DNA of 52,408 nt from an uncultured Methylococcaceae bacterium (GTDB lineage Bacteria; Pseudomonadota; Gammaproteobacteria; Methylococcales; Methylomonadaceae), in contig CAIYRS010000041.1 of assembly GCA_903928685.1 (NCBI GenBank), forward strand, positions 1-52,408. The letters run 5' to 3'. The notes beneath the pieces are model-generated. The model was not told the DNA's origin. It ran no database searches and was given only the letters and a program-made list of their open reading frames with translations. Numbering within the stretch: the first letter of the stretch is position 1; the number at the start of each line of letters is the position of its first letter. The translations under genes and the position numbers were made by a program. Below are positions 29,333 through 39,696 of this stretch, in pieces.

Positions 29333-29941
29333 ATGTCTGAAGATACAGAGCAAACAACAGATTTTTTGTCCACGCGTAAAGCGGCGGTCATCTTAGGTGT
29401 GGCCTTGTCGACGATACAGTTGTGGGTAGAAACAGGGGTTTTGCCAGCTTGGAAAACAGTAGGCGGCCATCGGCGCATCCCGCGTGCGGCTGTTGAAGAA
29501 ATGGCCAACAAACAAAAGTTAATATCCGCTGCGCCAGTATCTGCAAAGCAAGTTAACATCGCTAAAATCCTGGTGGTGGAAGATGATGCAGTGCAATTGG
29601 AAGTTTATCGCCACAACTTTGCTGAGTGGGATTTGCCTTTTGAGCTGTTAACTGCCAGCGATGGCTTTGATGGTTTGATGGCGATAGGCCGTGAAAGCCC
29701 GGATTTAATCATCACGGATCTGCGGATGCCGGGTATGGATGGTTTTCGTATGATTCGCCATTTGCGTGGCAAAATTTTTGTTAACGATTCCGATATTATT
29801 GTTGTCACCGCCTTAGAGGCTTCAGAGATGGAAGCGGCAAGAGCCTTGTTGCCGGGTATTCCTATTTTTTCCAAACCAGTGCCATTTATTGCCCTCCGAT
29901 TATTAATAGAAAACAAGCTTGATAAACTGCAAAAACATTAA
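29333..29941 (+). CDS. HTH-REC regulator (excisionase-type DNA-binding domain + receiver)
   Basis: This is a 202-residue protein with an N-terminal MerR/excisionase-type helix-turn-helix (FLSTRKAAVILGVALSTIQL through GGHRRIPRAAVEEM, residues 11-57) and a C-terminal receiver domain (residues 77-200). The receiver has the acidic pocket E83/D84/D85, phospho-acceptor D129 in IITDLRMPGMDG and K181 in FSKPVP. The domain order is the reverse of normal response regulators. It lies 4 bp before the multi-domain HPt/EAL gene, so the two form an operon and probably exchange phosphate. The DNA target is unknown. Confidence 0.9.
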   Translation: MSEDTEQTTDFLSTRKAAVILGVALSTIQLWVETGVLPAWKTVGGHRRIPRAAVEEMANKQKLISAAPVSAKQVNIAKILVVEDDAVQLEVYRHNFAEWDLPFELLTASDGFDGLMAIGRESPDLIITDLRMPGMDGFRMIRHLRGKIFVNDSDIIVVTALEASEMEAARALLPGIPIFSKPVPFIALRLLIENKLDKLQKH

Positions 29942-29945
29942 CAGT

Positions 29946-32579
29946 ATGGAAAGCGTTACCGCAGATATTTTCAATGATATTGCGATCGGTATAAGCCTTG
30001 AGGTCATTGCTGAAGCCCTAAACGCCCATGCGGTTGTTGCTGTTACTTCTTTAGATGGCAATATTATTCATGTCAATCAACTGTTTTGTCAGCTCAGCGG
30101 CTATAGCGAAGCTGAGTTACGCAGACAAAACCATCGCCTTATCAATTCAGGCCACGACCATGCGGATTTTTTTGCCGATTTGTGGCAGGTTGTTTCAATC
30201 GGCAATATTTGGCGCGGTGAAATTCAAAACCGCGCCAAAAATGGCAGCGTTTATTGGATGAAATCCACAGTTGTGCCTATTATTGATAGCAACGGCTATC
30301 CGGAAAAATATCTCACCATCAGTACCGACATCACCCAGCAAAAAAACCAGTATTTCAGCGAAAACCAACAGCGGCGTTTTTCCAACTTATTTAGGCAGGT
30401 CTTGCAAGGGCATTTAATTGATGATGATTTGGTTTACTCCAGTAGCCAGTTGTTATCCGGTTTAATGCAGTTGTGTAGCAGTCAATTTGGTTTTATTGGT
30501 CGATTATTGTCTAACGCTAATAGTGATGCCTGCCTTGAAATGCTCGCCATTGAAGATAAAGCTTGGGATGATGCCACAAACAAAAATTATCAACAGCAAT
30601 TGACCCAAGGTTTGCAACTGTTACGTTTACATAGCCTTTATGGTGATGTGATCGTTTATGGGAATGAGGTTGTGGATAATAATTGTATTCACGATAACAG
30701 GGGTTGTGGCTTTACTGAGGATGTCATCATCGCCCACAAATTGCTCGGAATACCCATTTATTTCGGCAAAAAACTATTGGGCGTGGTGGGTTTGGCCAAT
30801 AAGCCTGAAGGCTACGACGCGTCTTCATTAGAATTTATGAGGCCTTTTGTAGAAACCTGTGGGTATTTGTTATCGTCGTCAGAAAGTAAATGTATGGATT
30901 ACGCATCTAATTTGGTTATCTCGGATAAATATAAAGCTGTTCAAGAGCAGGTGAAATCGCCACCGCCTTTGGTTGCATCATCGCCAACAACAACCGTAAA
31001 TGGCTACCGTATTTTGGTTGCCGAAGATAACCCTGCCAATCAAGCTGTTTTAAAAATTCAGTTACAGGTGTTAGGCATGGAAGCCGATATAGTCAGTAAT
31101 GGCTTGGAAGCACAGCAGGCTTGGAAAAACCAAAACTACCATTTGTTGTTAACGGATTTAAATATGCCAGTGATGGATGGCGTAGCCTTGGCGAACAGTA
31201 TTCGCCTGCATGAACAGGGCGATACGCACCGTTTGCCAATTATTGCCATTTCTGCAAATTCTGAAAATGACTATGAAGCTGGTTTTTTTAAAAAATCTGG
31301 CATTGATGATATTTTGGTTAAACCCATTGAGTTGGATAAGCTCCGGCAAATTTTAGACAAGTGGCTGCCCAAAAAAACTGGGCTGCCCATAGCCGAAGAG
31401 ACTTTGATCGACGTATCTGCCAATGATGCCATCAGTCATTTGCCGATATTGGATTGCAGCGTACTTGTTGCCATTACAGGGGTTTTACCTTTAGAACAAA
31501 TCCAGCATTTAGTGCGTTTATTTATCGATACCGCGCAAACTACTTTAACGGATTGCCAACAACACCTGCAAAACCAAGATACCCACGCGTTAGCATTGGC
31601 AATGCACAAACTCAAGTCATCCGCGCAAACCATGGGCGCTATACAGTTTACTGAACAGGCAAAAATCTTAGAACAGCAAGCCAAAGCCGGATTTAGCCCA
31701 TCGTTGCAGGTATCGTTGGCGGGTTTGTTTAAGTCTTTGGAAGCGGTTATTGACGCTGCCTTTCGCTTGCAAGCCGATACTGTCGCCACAAGTCACCAAG
31801 AACAAGATAAACCCAAAAATGCCCAACAATTATCGCCGGAAGCGATTTTGGCAGGGCTACGTAATAATGAATTCGAAATGTATTTTCAACCGAGGGTTGA
31901 TGCCCAAACTTTGCAGCCAGTGGTGATTGAGGCGCTAGCCAGATGGCATCATCAAGGTGAGATAAAATCTGCGGATGCGTTTATTTTTGCGGCTGAATCC
32001 TATGGATTAATCAACCAACTTTCCGAAGTGTTGTTTATTAAAGCCTTTGTTGCGGGCGCAAGGCTGGGTGATTGGGGTTTTGATTTACCGATTTCCATCA
32101 ACTTGCCATTGCATTGGTTAACCAATAGCCATTTGTTCGACTTTATACAGTCCAGCCTTTATGCCACAGGATTTAACGCGGAAAAAATCATATTAACCAT
32201 CGATGAAAGTACTTTTGTTGCTAATTTAGCAACGGCGTTACCAAAATTGCAGGAATATCAACAACGCGGGTTCAGAGTGGCAATCAACCATTTCAGCGCC
32301 AGCGCTTTGCTTATAGAACAACTGCCGCCGAATGTGATTGCTGAATTAAAAATGGATAAGCAGATGTTGTTGCAATTAGCCACGCATAAAGCAAAATTTG
32401 AATCGGTGTTGGCGACAATAAAAAACCAACAATGCCAACTGATAGCAAAAGGCATTGAAACCGAAGCGGAACTGCTTTGGGCGAAATCTTTAGGGGTTGA
32501 TTTCTTACAAGGCTGGGTTATCGCCGAGCCAATGTTAGCTGATGCGTTAATGGAATGGTTGGAAGCAAAAATCTATTGA
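29946..32579 (+). CDS. PAS-GAF-REC-HPt-EAL signalling protein without a kinase domain
   Basis: This is an 877-residue soluble protein. The order is: PAS/PAC (about 20-140: VTSLDGNIIHVNQLFCQLSG); a GAF-type sensor (about 160-310); a receiver (about 354-475, phospho-acceptor D404 in LLTDLNMPVMDG, Lys in LVKPIE); an HPt domain with H554 in MHKLKSSAQTMG; and an EAL domain (about 640-877). The EAL motif IEALARW is present but the catalytic Asp pair is replaced by Asn781-His782 (VAINHFSAS), and the LTIDES segment lacks the usual ELTES Glu, so phosphodiesterase activity is unlikely. There is no HisKA or HATPase domain. A start at 29919 would overlap the HTH-REC gene; 29946 is preferred. Confidence 0.9.
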   Translation: MESVTADIFNDIAIGISLEVIAEALNAHAVVAVTSLDGNIIHVNQLFCQLSGYSEAELRRQNHRLINSGHDHADFFADLWQVVSIGNIWRGEIQNRAKNGSVYWMKSTVVPIIDSNGYPEKYLTISTDITQQKNQYFSENQQRRFSNLFRQVLQGHLIDDDLVYSSSQLLSGLMQLCSSQFGFIGRLLSNANSDACLEMLAIEDKAWDDATNKNYQQQLTQGLQLLRLHSLYGDVIVYGNEVVDNNCIHDNRGCGFTEDVIIAHKLLGIPIYFGKKLLGVVGLANKPEGYDASSLEFMRPFVETCGYLLSSSESKCMDYASNLVISDKYKAVQEQVKSPPPLVASSPTTTVNGYRILVAEDNPANQAVLKIQLQVLGMEADIVSNGLEAQQAWKNQNYHLLLTDLNMPVMDGVALANSIRLHEQGDTHRLPIIAISANSENDYEAGFFKKSGIDDILVKPIELDKLRQILDKWLPKKTGLPIAEETLIDVSANDAISHLPILDCSVLVAITGVLPLEQIQHLVRLFIDTAQTTLTDCQQHLQNQDTHALALAMHKLKSSAQTMGAIQFTEQAKILEQQAKAGFSPSLQVSLAGLFKSLEAVIDAAFRLQADTVATSHQEQDKPKNAQQLSPEAILAGLRNNEFEMYFQPRVDAQTLQPVVIEALARWHHQGEIKSADAFIFAAESYGLINQLSEVLFIKAFVAGARLGDWGFDLPISINLPLHWLTNSHLFDFIQSSLYATGFNAEKIILTIDESTFVANLATALPKLQEYQQRGFRVAINHFSASALLIEQLPPNVIAELKMDKQMLLQLATHKAKFESVLATIKNQQCQLIAKGIETEAELLWAKSLGVDFLQGWVIAEPMLADALMEWLEAKIY

Positions 32580-32653
32580 TTGGCGCGGCGTTTGCCCTGA
32601 TTTCATCTTGAGTTTCGCTGGTAGTAAGCAGAAAATCATTTTTAGCCAAGTAC

Positions 32654-35140
32654 TTAGTGTTCAATTTGGCTGCATTGTAAATGGCTATGGATGACTTCAA
32701 GCAATTCTTCAACATCAAACGGCTTGGTCAAATACGCGCTAAAGCCTGCATTTAAGCCTGCGGCAATAATATTGGGCATGGCAGCCGCGCTGACCGCAAT
32801 AACCGGAATTAAAGCACTTTGTGGATTGTTTTTGATGATCGCTAAGGCTTCCAAGCCACTCAACCCCGGTAAATTGGAATCCATTAACACCAAATTAACC
32901 CGGCTAGTTCGGATGATTTTTAAACCTGCCTCAGCCGTTTCGGCAATCACCAATTCCAGATTTTTTTGGGTGCGGAAAACTTGCTTCATAACATTAATAT
33001 TCAATAAGCTGTCTTCAATATACAAAACCCGACCGTGCACTAGGCAATCGTTTTGCGAACATGCCAGCTTCTTTTTAAGATTTTGTTGTGCCATTGGCGG
33101 CTCGTAAAAGGTGCTTTGGCGGCTGGTACTGCGCGGCAAGTTAATCCAAAAGCGCGAGCCTTTCCCTAAGCTGCTTTCATAATCAATACTGCCATTCATG
33201 GCTTCCACCAATTGCTTGCTAATTACCAAGCCTATCCCTGTGCCTTCAATCGTCGATTTTTCTGCCGACAAGCGTTTGAATGGTTTAAAAACTTCTGGGC
33301 GGTAATATTCTGATATACCCATGCCCGTGTCAGCGACGATGATACGCACCATATTGTCGGCAATAACCGAGCTGATAATGATTTCACCGCCTTGTCGGTT
33401 GTATTTAATGGCATTGGAGACCAAATTAAGCAGAATTTGCCTCACTCTTGCGGTGTCTGCGTAAATAGAATAATTTTTGCTATGCTCGTAGTTGATCGCA
33501 ATTTGTCTTTCTAGCGCCATGCCAGAGGAGAGCGATATAACTTCTTCGATGATGTTTTCAATTTTGATATTTTCCAGCTTTAAATTAATTTTGCCGTTTT
33601 CAATACGTACCAAATCTAAGATTTCATTAATTAAGCTCAATAAATGATGGCCGCTATTAAAAATATGGGTCACCGCGCTTTTTTGATCGGTAGTTAATGG
33701 TGAGAGTTGCCCCATCTCCAGCAATTGGGCGAAACCGATAATGGCATTTAACGGTGTACGCAACTCATGGCTCATGCTGGCGAGAAATTCTGATTTAGCT
33801 TGGTTAGCCAATTCCGCTTCCAATTTGGCTTCTTGTAAAGCTTGTTTGGCGAGTTGTTGGTCGGTGATTTCTACCGCCATACATACATAAATAGGGCTTT
33901 CGGTATTGGGGATGGCAAAAATACTGGAAGATAAGGTGATTAATTGCTGGTTTTCGTGGCGGCATTGGCTGGTTTCTTTGGTAATTACGGCATCATTTAC
34001 GCGGATGGATTTGAAAATTTCCTGCAAACGTTGCTTTTCTTTGGGCGTATTCATCAATTCATCGACAGTTTTGCCCAATGCTTCTGTGCGCCGCCAACCG
34101 AGTATCTGTTCTGAGGCGTTATTCCAATAGAGCACCCGCGTGTCTTCGTCATACCATTGCACCGCTACGTTGGGGGTGTTTTCTAAGGTAGCTGTTAACT
34201 GTTGTTCGGCGCGTTTACGCTCGGTTATGTCTTTAAGTAAGCCATGCCAAAGTATATCGTTATTGGCTAGCCGTTCTGGCTTGGCGGTATATTCAACCCA
34301 GATAATGTGCTTTTCTGGATGAATAATCCGAAAAACCGCATGGGCGGCATTCATGGTTTGTTTGGATTCTTCGATGGAATTCCAAACGGTGCTTAAATCT
34401 TCTGGATGGAGTTTACTGAATAATATGGCCGCGTTGGTTTTGACGGCTTCTGGGTCTACGCCGAAATAGTTTTTTAAGGCTTCGCTGGCATAGGGCATGC
34501 TGGTAGCGCCGTTGCTGTGCAAGACAAACTGGTAAAAAAAACCAGGCATCTCCGCCATAATTTTGCGCTGTTGTTCGGCAAAGCCATTATCCGCGTTGAT
34601 TTCTCGCTGTAAACGGCAACTGAGATAGGCGACAAACAGGGAAACACTAATAAATTGCCAGAATAGTTTTAACCAAAAACTAGCGGGATAAGGATGGTCG
34701 ATAAAATTTATGGGCAATGCCGACCATTGTTGGCTTGCGGCAATAGCAATCAGGCTGCTACAGAGCATATTGCCGATGATTAACATGAGCGCAGTACGTC
34801 TGTTTAGAAACACCAAGGCGGCAATGATAAACAGCATATCAAGCAAGCCAACCAGTGTTGTCGGCCCTAAGTACACCAGCCCAATGAGGCAAGATAACCA
34901 AATCAGGGATAACAATATGCCTGTCTTAATGGTGTATGAGATTTTTTTTCGGGCCAACCAGGCCGGAAAGCAAGTTAAAAATAAAGCGCTTTGTATGTCT
35001 ATGTTGCGCCAATCAGAGGATGTTACAAACGAAAACCAGTCTATTAGGTTAGGTATGCTGATTACGGCTAGAAAAAGTAGCGTATTGTTAAGTAAATGCT
35101 CGCGTATGTTGGAAAAGTTTAGGGATTGTAATCGGTGCAT
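32654..35140 (-). CDS. Membrane hybrid histidine kinase (PAS-PAS-HisKA-HATPase-REC)
   Basis: This is an 828-residue protein. The N-terminal ~180 residues hold about five or six membrane segments ([79 protein letters not shown]). Two PAS domains follow, then HisKA with H458 in [11 protein letters not shown], an ATPase domain with [10 protein letters not shown] and TGMGIS, and a C-terminal receiver with D754 ([10 protein letters not shown]). It is convergent with, and 74 bp from, the PAS-GAF-REC-HPt-EAL gene. It is a natural phosphodonor for that protein's HPt and the HTH-REC regulator, though this is inferred from context. Confidence 0.9.
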   Translation of the reverse strand: MHRLQSLNFSNIREHLLNNTLLFLAVISIPNLIDWFSFVTSSDWRNIDIQSALFLTCFPAWLARKKISYTIKTGILLSLIWLSCLIGLVYLGPTTLVGLLDMLFIIAALVFLNRRTALMLIIGNMLCSSLIAIAASQQWSALPINFIDHPYPASFWLKLFWQFISVSLFVAYLSCRLQREINADNGFAEQQRKIMAEMPGFFYQFVLHSNGATSMPYASEALKNYFGVDPEAVKTNAAILFSKLHPEDLSTVWNSIEESKQTMNAAHAVFRIIHPEKHIIWVEYTAKPERLANNDILWHGLLKDITERKRAEQQLTATLENTPNVAVQWYDEDTRVLYWNNASEQILGWRRTEALGKTVDELMNTPKEKQRLQEIFKSIRVNDAVITKETSQCRHENQQLITLSSSIFAIPNTESPIYVCMAVEITDQQLAKQALQEAKLEAELANQAKSEFLASMSHELRTPLNAIIGFAQLLEMGQLSPLTTDQKSAVTHIFNSGHHLLSLINEILDLVRIENGKINLKLENIKIENIIEEVISLSSGMALERQIAINYEHSKNYSIYADTARVRQILLNLVSNAIKYNRQGGEIIISSVIADNMVRIIVADTGMGISEYYRPEVFKPFKRLSAEKSTIEGTGIGLVISKQLVEAMNGSIDYESSLGKGSRFWINLPRSTSRQSTFYEPPMAQQNLKKKLACSQNDCLVHGRVLYIEDSLLNINVMKQVFRTQKNLELVIAETAEAGLKIIRTSRVNLVLMDSNLPGLSGLEALAIIKNNPQSALIPVIAVSAAAMPNIIAAGLNAGFSAYLTKPFDVEELLEVIHSHLQCSQIEH

Positions 35141-35634
35141 TTTGTTATTGGTTGTATTGCTTTTTGGGGCATTGTCGGCGGCTTATAAAAAGGTTGTTGA
35201 TTTTAAGTTATTTAAACGAGAAAAAATGCAGATGCCAATAAAAAACAGTTTTTTTTGGATGGTTTTTATGGCTTGAGGATGAATTGTTGGCTGATTGTGT
35301 TCAAACTACGATACGTCATTTAACGTATGTTAAAAACAACACCATCGTTCAGTTTACTGAATTGGGTAGCAGGGAGAAACAGTTTGAATTGTAAAAACAG
35401 GTAAAGCTGGTTGTTTACCGTTTTTATAGGGAGGTTGATGGCTTATAAGAACTAAGTTCGAGAGCTGTTAAATCAGGCCTAAAAGCATTAGGATCGCGGT
35501 CAACTGCGTTAGCTGGGATGTTGCAAATTAGAGGGGAAGGCCGTCAATTTAAAGGCCACTCAATAATGATTGGCGGTTTTAATATTTAAGAGGGGGGCGG
35601 CATCCAAAAAATACATTTTGGATGCCGCGAGTGC
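35141..35634. other. Intergenic region between hybrid kinase start and rne end
   Basis: 494 bp upstream of the hybrid kinase and downstream of rne. It should hold the kinase promoter. I see no gene, only the rne-proximal hairpin at 35597-35628. Confidence 0.5.
35597..35628 (-). terminator. Hairpin after rne
   Basis: GCGGCATCCAAAA and its mirror TTTTGGATGCCGC form a 13-bp stem with a 6-nt loop, starting 6 bp after the rne stop. The A/T ends of the stem resemble an intrinsic terminator although no long U-run follows. Confidence 0.65.
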
Positions 35635-38124
35635 TTAGTTGTTTTCGGTATCTTGCGGTGGTCGTGGGGTCGACTGGGCTTCCTGCACTGGCGCAGGTTG
35701 CGGGCGGTTTTCCACTGGAGCAACAATTATCGGTGCAACCTCAGCCGCTGGGCGGTGTACTGGTTGTGGAGCCGATTCTGCTGGTGCAGCGACTGGTTGC
35801 GGTTTGGCTATTTGGATAGCTTCAACCACGGGTTTAGCTTCGATAACGGCGGCAGGTGTTGCTGTTACTACTACAGGCTGCGATTGCGGAGCACTGGCTT
35901 CGTTGCTGCGGTTGTCATGGTCACGATCACGGTCATGGTGGTCGGCAGATCTTTCCGGTTGCGTGTAGTTGTCGGCATCCATGGGTTCTGCGTTGTTTTC
36001 TGTGCCATTTTCCGGCTTTTTGTAATTGGGGTTACGAGGTCTGCGACGGTTTGGTCCGCGTCTGGAATTGCCACGGCGCGGATTTTGTCTGTTGCCATCT
36101 TCATTTGTGGCATCGGCATTGTCGTTTGCATCTAACGCTGCATTTTGTGGTGTTGCTGATGCGGCGGTTTCCGTATTTTCAACACGCGGCAAGTTGGGTC
36201 TGACGTTGCGGGTTGAGACTTTAACTGGCTGTTGTGGCGCTTGCTGTGGGCTGTTGCCGTTGTCCGCTGCCGTGGTTTCGGTTGTCGCTGCCGCAGCTTG
36301 GTTGTTGTTGCGGTTTTGGTTACGGTTACGGTTGCGGCGGTTGTTGCGGCTTTTAAAAGGCTTAGGATTTTCGCTAACGGTTGGGGCTGCGCTGGTTTCG
36401 ATGACCGCAGGTTTTTCGTCAGCTTCGGTTGTTGCGCCATCGGTGTTGATGCTGCTGACCAATTTGTGCCAGAAACGTTTAATCAGGCTAGCCGCTTCGT
36501 TTTTGTGCTGTATCGGTTCTGGCATGTCATGCAAGAATTCTTTCACCACAGGGCGTTCAGATTTCGGCTTCACTTGTTGGGCAAAGCTTGGCAGGGCAAT
36601 TTCTTCGGCTTTAATTTGTTGATAGCTGGTGCGTTCTTCGTTGCCGCCATCTTTTTCTTTAATGCGCTCAATGTCGTAAGCAGGTGTTTCCAGATGTTTG
36701 CTTGGCAAAATGACTATGCCGACTTTTAAGCGGCTTTCGATTTGTTCAATGGCAGAGCGTTTTTCGTTCAGCAAGAAGGTGGCGGATTCAATCGGCAAAT
36801 GCGCGATGACTTTTTCCGTGCCTTTTTTCATGGCTTCTTCTTCGATAATCCGCATCACCGATAAAGCCACTGATTCCACATTACGGATAGTGCCTTGGCC
36901 TTTACAGCGCGGGCAGGGCAGTTGCGTGGAATCGCCTAGCGATGGGCGCATCCGTTGCCGCGACATTTCCAGCAAGCCAAAGCGCGAGATACGGCTGGTT
37001 TGGATGCGGGCGCGGTCTAGTTTTAAGGCATCACGCAAGTGGTTTTCAACAGTGCGTTGGTTTTTGTTGGACATCATGTCAATGAAGTCGATAACGAACA
37101 AGCCGCCCAAATCTCGCAGACGCAATTGCCGGGCAATTTCATCAACCGCTTCCACGTTGGTGTTGAGTGCGGTTTCTTCAATGTCATTACCTTTGGTGGC
37201 GCGTGCCGAGTTAATGTCGATGGAGGTTAGCGCTTCGGTATGGTCGATGACGATGGAGCCGCCGGATGGCAAGGACACTTCGCGGTTGTAGGCGATCTCA
37301 ATTTGCGATTCGATTTGGTAGCGGTTAAACAGCGGCACGGAGTCTTGATACAGTTTTGCCTTGGGCAAGAAATGCGGCATGACTTGTTTGAGGAAGTTTT
37401 GTACCAGTCCGAAGGATTCTTCGTTGTCGATGAGGATTTCGTCGATGTCGCCACGCAAGTGGTCACGCAGGGCGCGGATGATGACGTTGCTTTCTTGGAA
37501 GACTAAAAATGGCGCTTGTTGTTCGGATGATGAGCGTTCTATGGCTTCCCAGAGTTGCATCAGATAGTTTAAATCCCACTGCAATTCTTCGGCGTTTTTA
37601 CCACAACCGGCGGTGCGGACAATCAATCCCATGTTTTCTGGGATTTCTAAGGAAGCCATGACTTCCCGTAATTCTGAGCGGGTTTCGCCTTCGATACGGC
37701 GGGATATGCCGCCTGCTTTGGGGTTGTTGGGCATCAGCACTAAGTAAGTGCCCGCCAAGCTGATGTAGGTGGTTAATGCCGCGCCTTTATTGCCGCGTTC
37801 TTCTTTTTCAATCTGTACGACGATTTCTTGGCCTTCTTTAATCAGGTCTTTAATGCCTAATTTGCGGCCTTCTTCGTTGTTGTGGTTATTGCGGTAAGCG
37901 GGGGAGATTTCTTTGAAGGGTAAAAAACCGTGTTTTTCAGCGCCGTAATTTATGAAGGCGGCTTCTAAACTGGGTTCTACGCGGGTGATTATGCCTTTGT
38001 AGATATTGGATTTTTTTTGTTCTTTCGAGGGAACTTCAATGTCAAAATCATAGAGTTTTTGACCATCTACCAAAGCAACCCGCAGTTCTTCCGCCTGCGT
38101 GGCGTTGATAAGCATTCTTTTCAT
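35635..38124 (-). CDS. rne: Ribonuclease E
   Basis: RNase E is the endonuclease that starts mRNA decay and processes rRNA and tRNA, and it scaffolds the degradosome at the membrane. The N-terminal half begins [21 protein letters not shown] and has the S1 domain (about 37-120), the DNase-like catalytic segment with the metal Asp residues in [12 protein letters not shown] and FVIDFIDM, and the Zn-link CPRCKGQG. The C-terminal 330 residues are a low-complexity scaffold with Arg-rich RNA-binding stretches ([31 protein letters not shown]) and an Ala/Pro/Val tail. At 829 residues it is shorter than the E. coli protein because the scaffold is shorter. A 600-bp leader separates it from divergent rluC. 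Confidence 0.97.
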   Translation of the reverse strand: MKRMLINATQAEELRVALVDGQKLYDFDIEVPSKEQKKSNIYKGIITRVEPSLEAAFINYGAEKHGFLPFKEISPAYRNNHNNEEGRKLGIKDLIKEGQEIVVQIEKEERGNKGAALTTYISLAGTYLVLMPNNPKAGGISRRIEGETRSELREVMASLEIPENMGLIVRTAGCGKNAEELQWDLNYLMQLWEAIERSSSEQQAPFLVFQESNVIIRALRDHLRGDIDEILIDNEESFGLVQNFLKQVMPHFLPKAKLYQDSVPLFNRYQIESQIEIAYNREVSLPSGGSIVIDHTEALTSIDINSARATKGNDIEETALNTNVEAVDEIARQLRLRDLGGLFVIDFIDMMSNKNQRTVENHLRDALKLDRARIQTSRISRFGLLEMSRQRMRPSLGDSTQLPCPRCKGQGTIRNVESVALSVMRIIEEEAMKKGTEKVIAHLPIESATFLLNEKRSAIEQIESRLKVGIVILPSKHLETPAYDIERIKEKDGGNEERTSYQQIKAEEIALPSFAQQVKPKSERPVVKEFLHDMPEPIQHKNEAASLIKRFWHKLVSSINTDGATTEADEKPAVIETSAAPTVSENPKPFKSRNNRRNRNRNQNRNNNQAAAATTETTAADNGNSPQQAPQQPVKVSTRNVRPNLPRVENTETAASATPQNAALDANDNADATNEDGNRQNPRRGNSRRGPNRRRPRNPNYKKPENGTENNAEPMDADNYTQPERSADHHDRDRDHDNRSNEASAPQSQPVVVTATPAAVIEAKPVVEAIQIAKPQPVAAPAESAPQPVHRPAAEVAPIIVAPVENRPQPAPVQEAQSTPRPPQDTENN

Positions 38125-38736
38125 TTTGTATCCTTGTAGTGTCCTGCTCCGTGGCCAGATTTGTAATCAGACTGGTCTAGCGATTTTGCAATGTCAGATA
38201 AAACGCCCTGCGTATGGCTGGGGTTTTATCACCGTAACTGTGCGTGTGTTGTCATCAGTCTCGTACTTCGCAGTGAAAGCCAACAAAAAGGTTGGGCAAA
38301 CAAGTCACTGACATCAGTCTTACTGGTAGTCTGCTGTAAACAGGAGTTAAAAATCGTGCGTCGAGGGTCGAACGATGAACCCAATAATCTTGCGTAGCCT
38401 AAAAGTAAGGCAATCGCTATGTAATCTTGTATAGTTAATGCCCATGACAGCCACGGTCTGGTTAAAGACAGGCGATAGGTGGGCAAGGAAAGCTGTAAAG
38501 GTTTGGCCTGTTTTGGTTAAGGCCGTGTGCTGGCGTTTTTGTTTAGCGGCTATTAACAGCTTTGCAGAAGCGGCCAAACGATAACGGTTTACAGCGTCGT
38601 AAGGCTTGAGCTGGGTTTTCTTTGAGGAAAAATGCCAAGCCTAGTATGTTTTTTAAAAAAACCCGTCTAATATAGCAACCTTATCGAATTACATCAATTT
38701 TAAAGAATAAATCCTTGCAGGATACTGTGGTAATCA
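38125..38736. other. rne-rluC divergent region with probable rne leader
   Basis: 612 bp between the divergent rne and rluC starts. In enterobacteria this region carries a long structured rne 5' leader used for autoregulation by RNase E. Here a hairpin at 38197-38230 is evident near rne. Sequence homology to the known leader cannot be judged by eye. No gene seen. Confidence 0.5.
38197..38230 (-). promoter_or_regulatory. Stem-loop in the rne leader
   Basis: GATAAAAC (38197-38204) pairs with GTTTTATC (38223-38230), extended by CCC/GGG across a one-base bulge. It lies about 73-106 bases upstream of the rne start codon. A role in rne autoregulation is inferred from the E. coli precedent only. Confidence 0.4.
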
Positions 38737-39696
38737 ATGAGCATAGCAGAACAAAGTATTTCGCCTAGTGTACAACTGGTGGAAATTACTGAAGATAACA
38801 ACGATCAACGCTTGGATAATTTCTTAATTACCCGTCTTAAAGGGGTGCCTAAAAGCCGAATTTACCGCATTGTCCGCAAAGGCGAAGTGCGGGTCAATAA
38901 AGGCAGGGTAGATGTAAACTATCGTTTAGTAGCTGGCGATATAGTCAGGATTCCCCCAGTCAGAGTGGCTGAGCGGACACCGGAATCATTTATACCACAA
39001 AACTTTAAAAATCTCTTGCTACAAGGCGTTTTGTATGAAGATGACGGCTTCATTATCCTTAATAAACCCGCAGGTTTTGCCGTCCATGGTGGTAGCGGCA
39101 TAAATGCGGGGATTATTGAAGGCCTGCGCTTAGTCCGCCCCGAAGCGCATTTTTTGGAATTGGTGCATCGGTTGGATAAAGACACCTCCGGTTGCTTATT
39201 GATAGCCAAAAAGCGCAGCGCCTTAAAGCTGCTGCATGAATTGTTCCGTGAAGACCAAATACAAAAAACCTACCTAGCCTTACTGGCAGGGCAATGGGTC
39301 AGAAAAAAACTGGTGGTGGATGCGCCTTTATTAAAGAATGTCAGCCAAGGCGGCGAGCGCATGGTGGTCATCAGCAAAGCGGGCAAATCCGCAGAAACCC
39401 TGTTCCGGCGTTTGACCTTATACGCCGAAGCCACCTTAGTTGAAGCCTCGCCAAAAACCGGACGCACCCACCAAATCCGCGTCCATGCCGCCAGCTTAGG
39501 CCATCCCATCGTTGGCGATGACCGCTACGGCGCAGATGAAACCAACAAACATTTTAAAAGCAAAGGCTATAACCGCATGTTTTTACATGCCGCCACTTTA
39601 AAATTCATACACCCCGTCACCAACACCTTAATAACCGTTTCCGCCCCTTTACCTCAACACTTAAACGATTTGTTACATCATGAAAAACAAGTTTGA
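38737..39696 (+). CDS. rluC: 23S rRNA pseudouridine synthase RluC
   Basis: RluC makes pseudouridines 955, 2504 and 2580 in 23S rRNA. The 319-residue protein has an N-terminal S4 domain (QRLDNFLITRLKGVPKSRIYRIVRKGEVRVNKGR) and the RluA-type catalytic domain with HRLDKDTSGCLLIAKK (catalytic Asp) and ASPKTGRTHQIRVHAASLGHPI. The position divergent from rne and its length favour RluC over RluD. The next gene starts within its last 17 bases. Confidence 0.95.
   Translation: MSIAEQSISPSVQLVEITEDNNDQRLDNFLITRLKGVPKSRIYRIVRKGEVRVNKGRVDVNYRLVAGDIVRIPPVRVAERTPESFIPQNFKNLLLQGVLYEDDGFIILNKPAGFAVHGGSGINAGIIEGLRLVRPEAHFLELVHRLDKDTSGCLLIAKKRSALKLLHELFREDQIQKTYLALLAGQWVRKKLVVDAPLLKNVSQGGERMVVISKAGKSAETLFRRLTLYAEATLVEASPKTGRTHQIRVHAASLGHPIVGDDRYGADETNKHFKSKGYNRMFLHAATLKFIHPVTNTLITVSAPLPQHLNDLLHHEKQV

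Noticed and set aside
34710-35276. 188-codon plus-strand frame opposite the hybrid kinase N-terminus
   Set aside because: It is antisense to membrane-segment codons and has no recognisable domain.
35639-36729. Plus-strand frames of 109-198 codons opposite rne
   Set aside because: They are antisense to the low-complexity scaffold of RNase E; their Cys/Gly/Val-rich composition is a by-product of that region.
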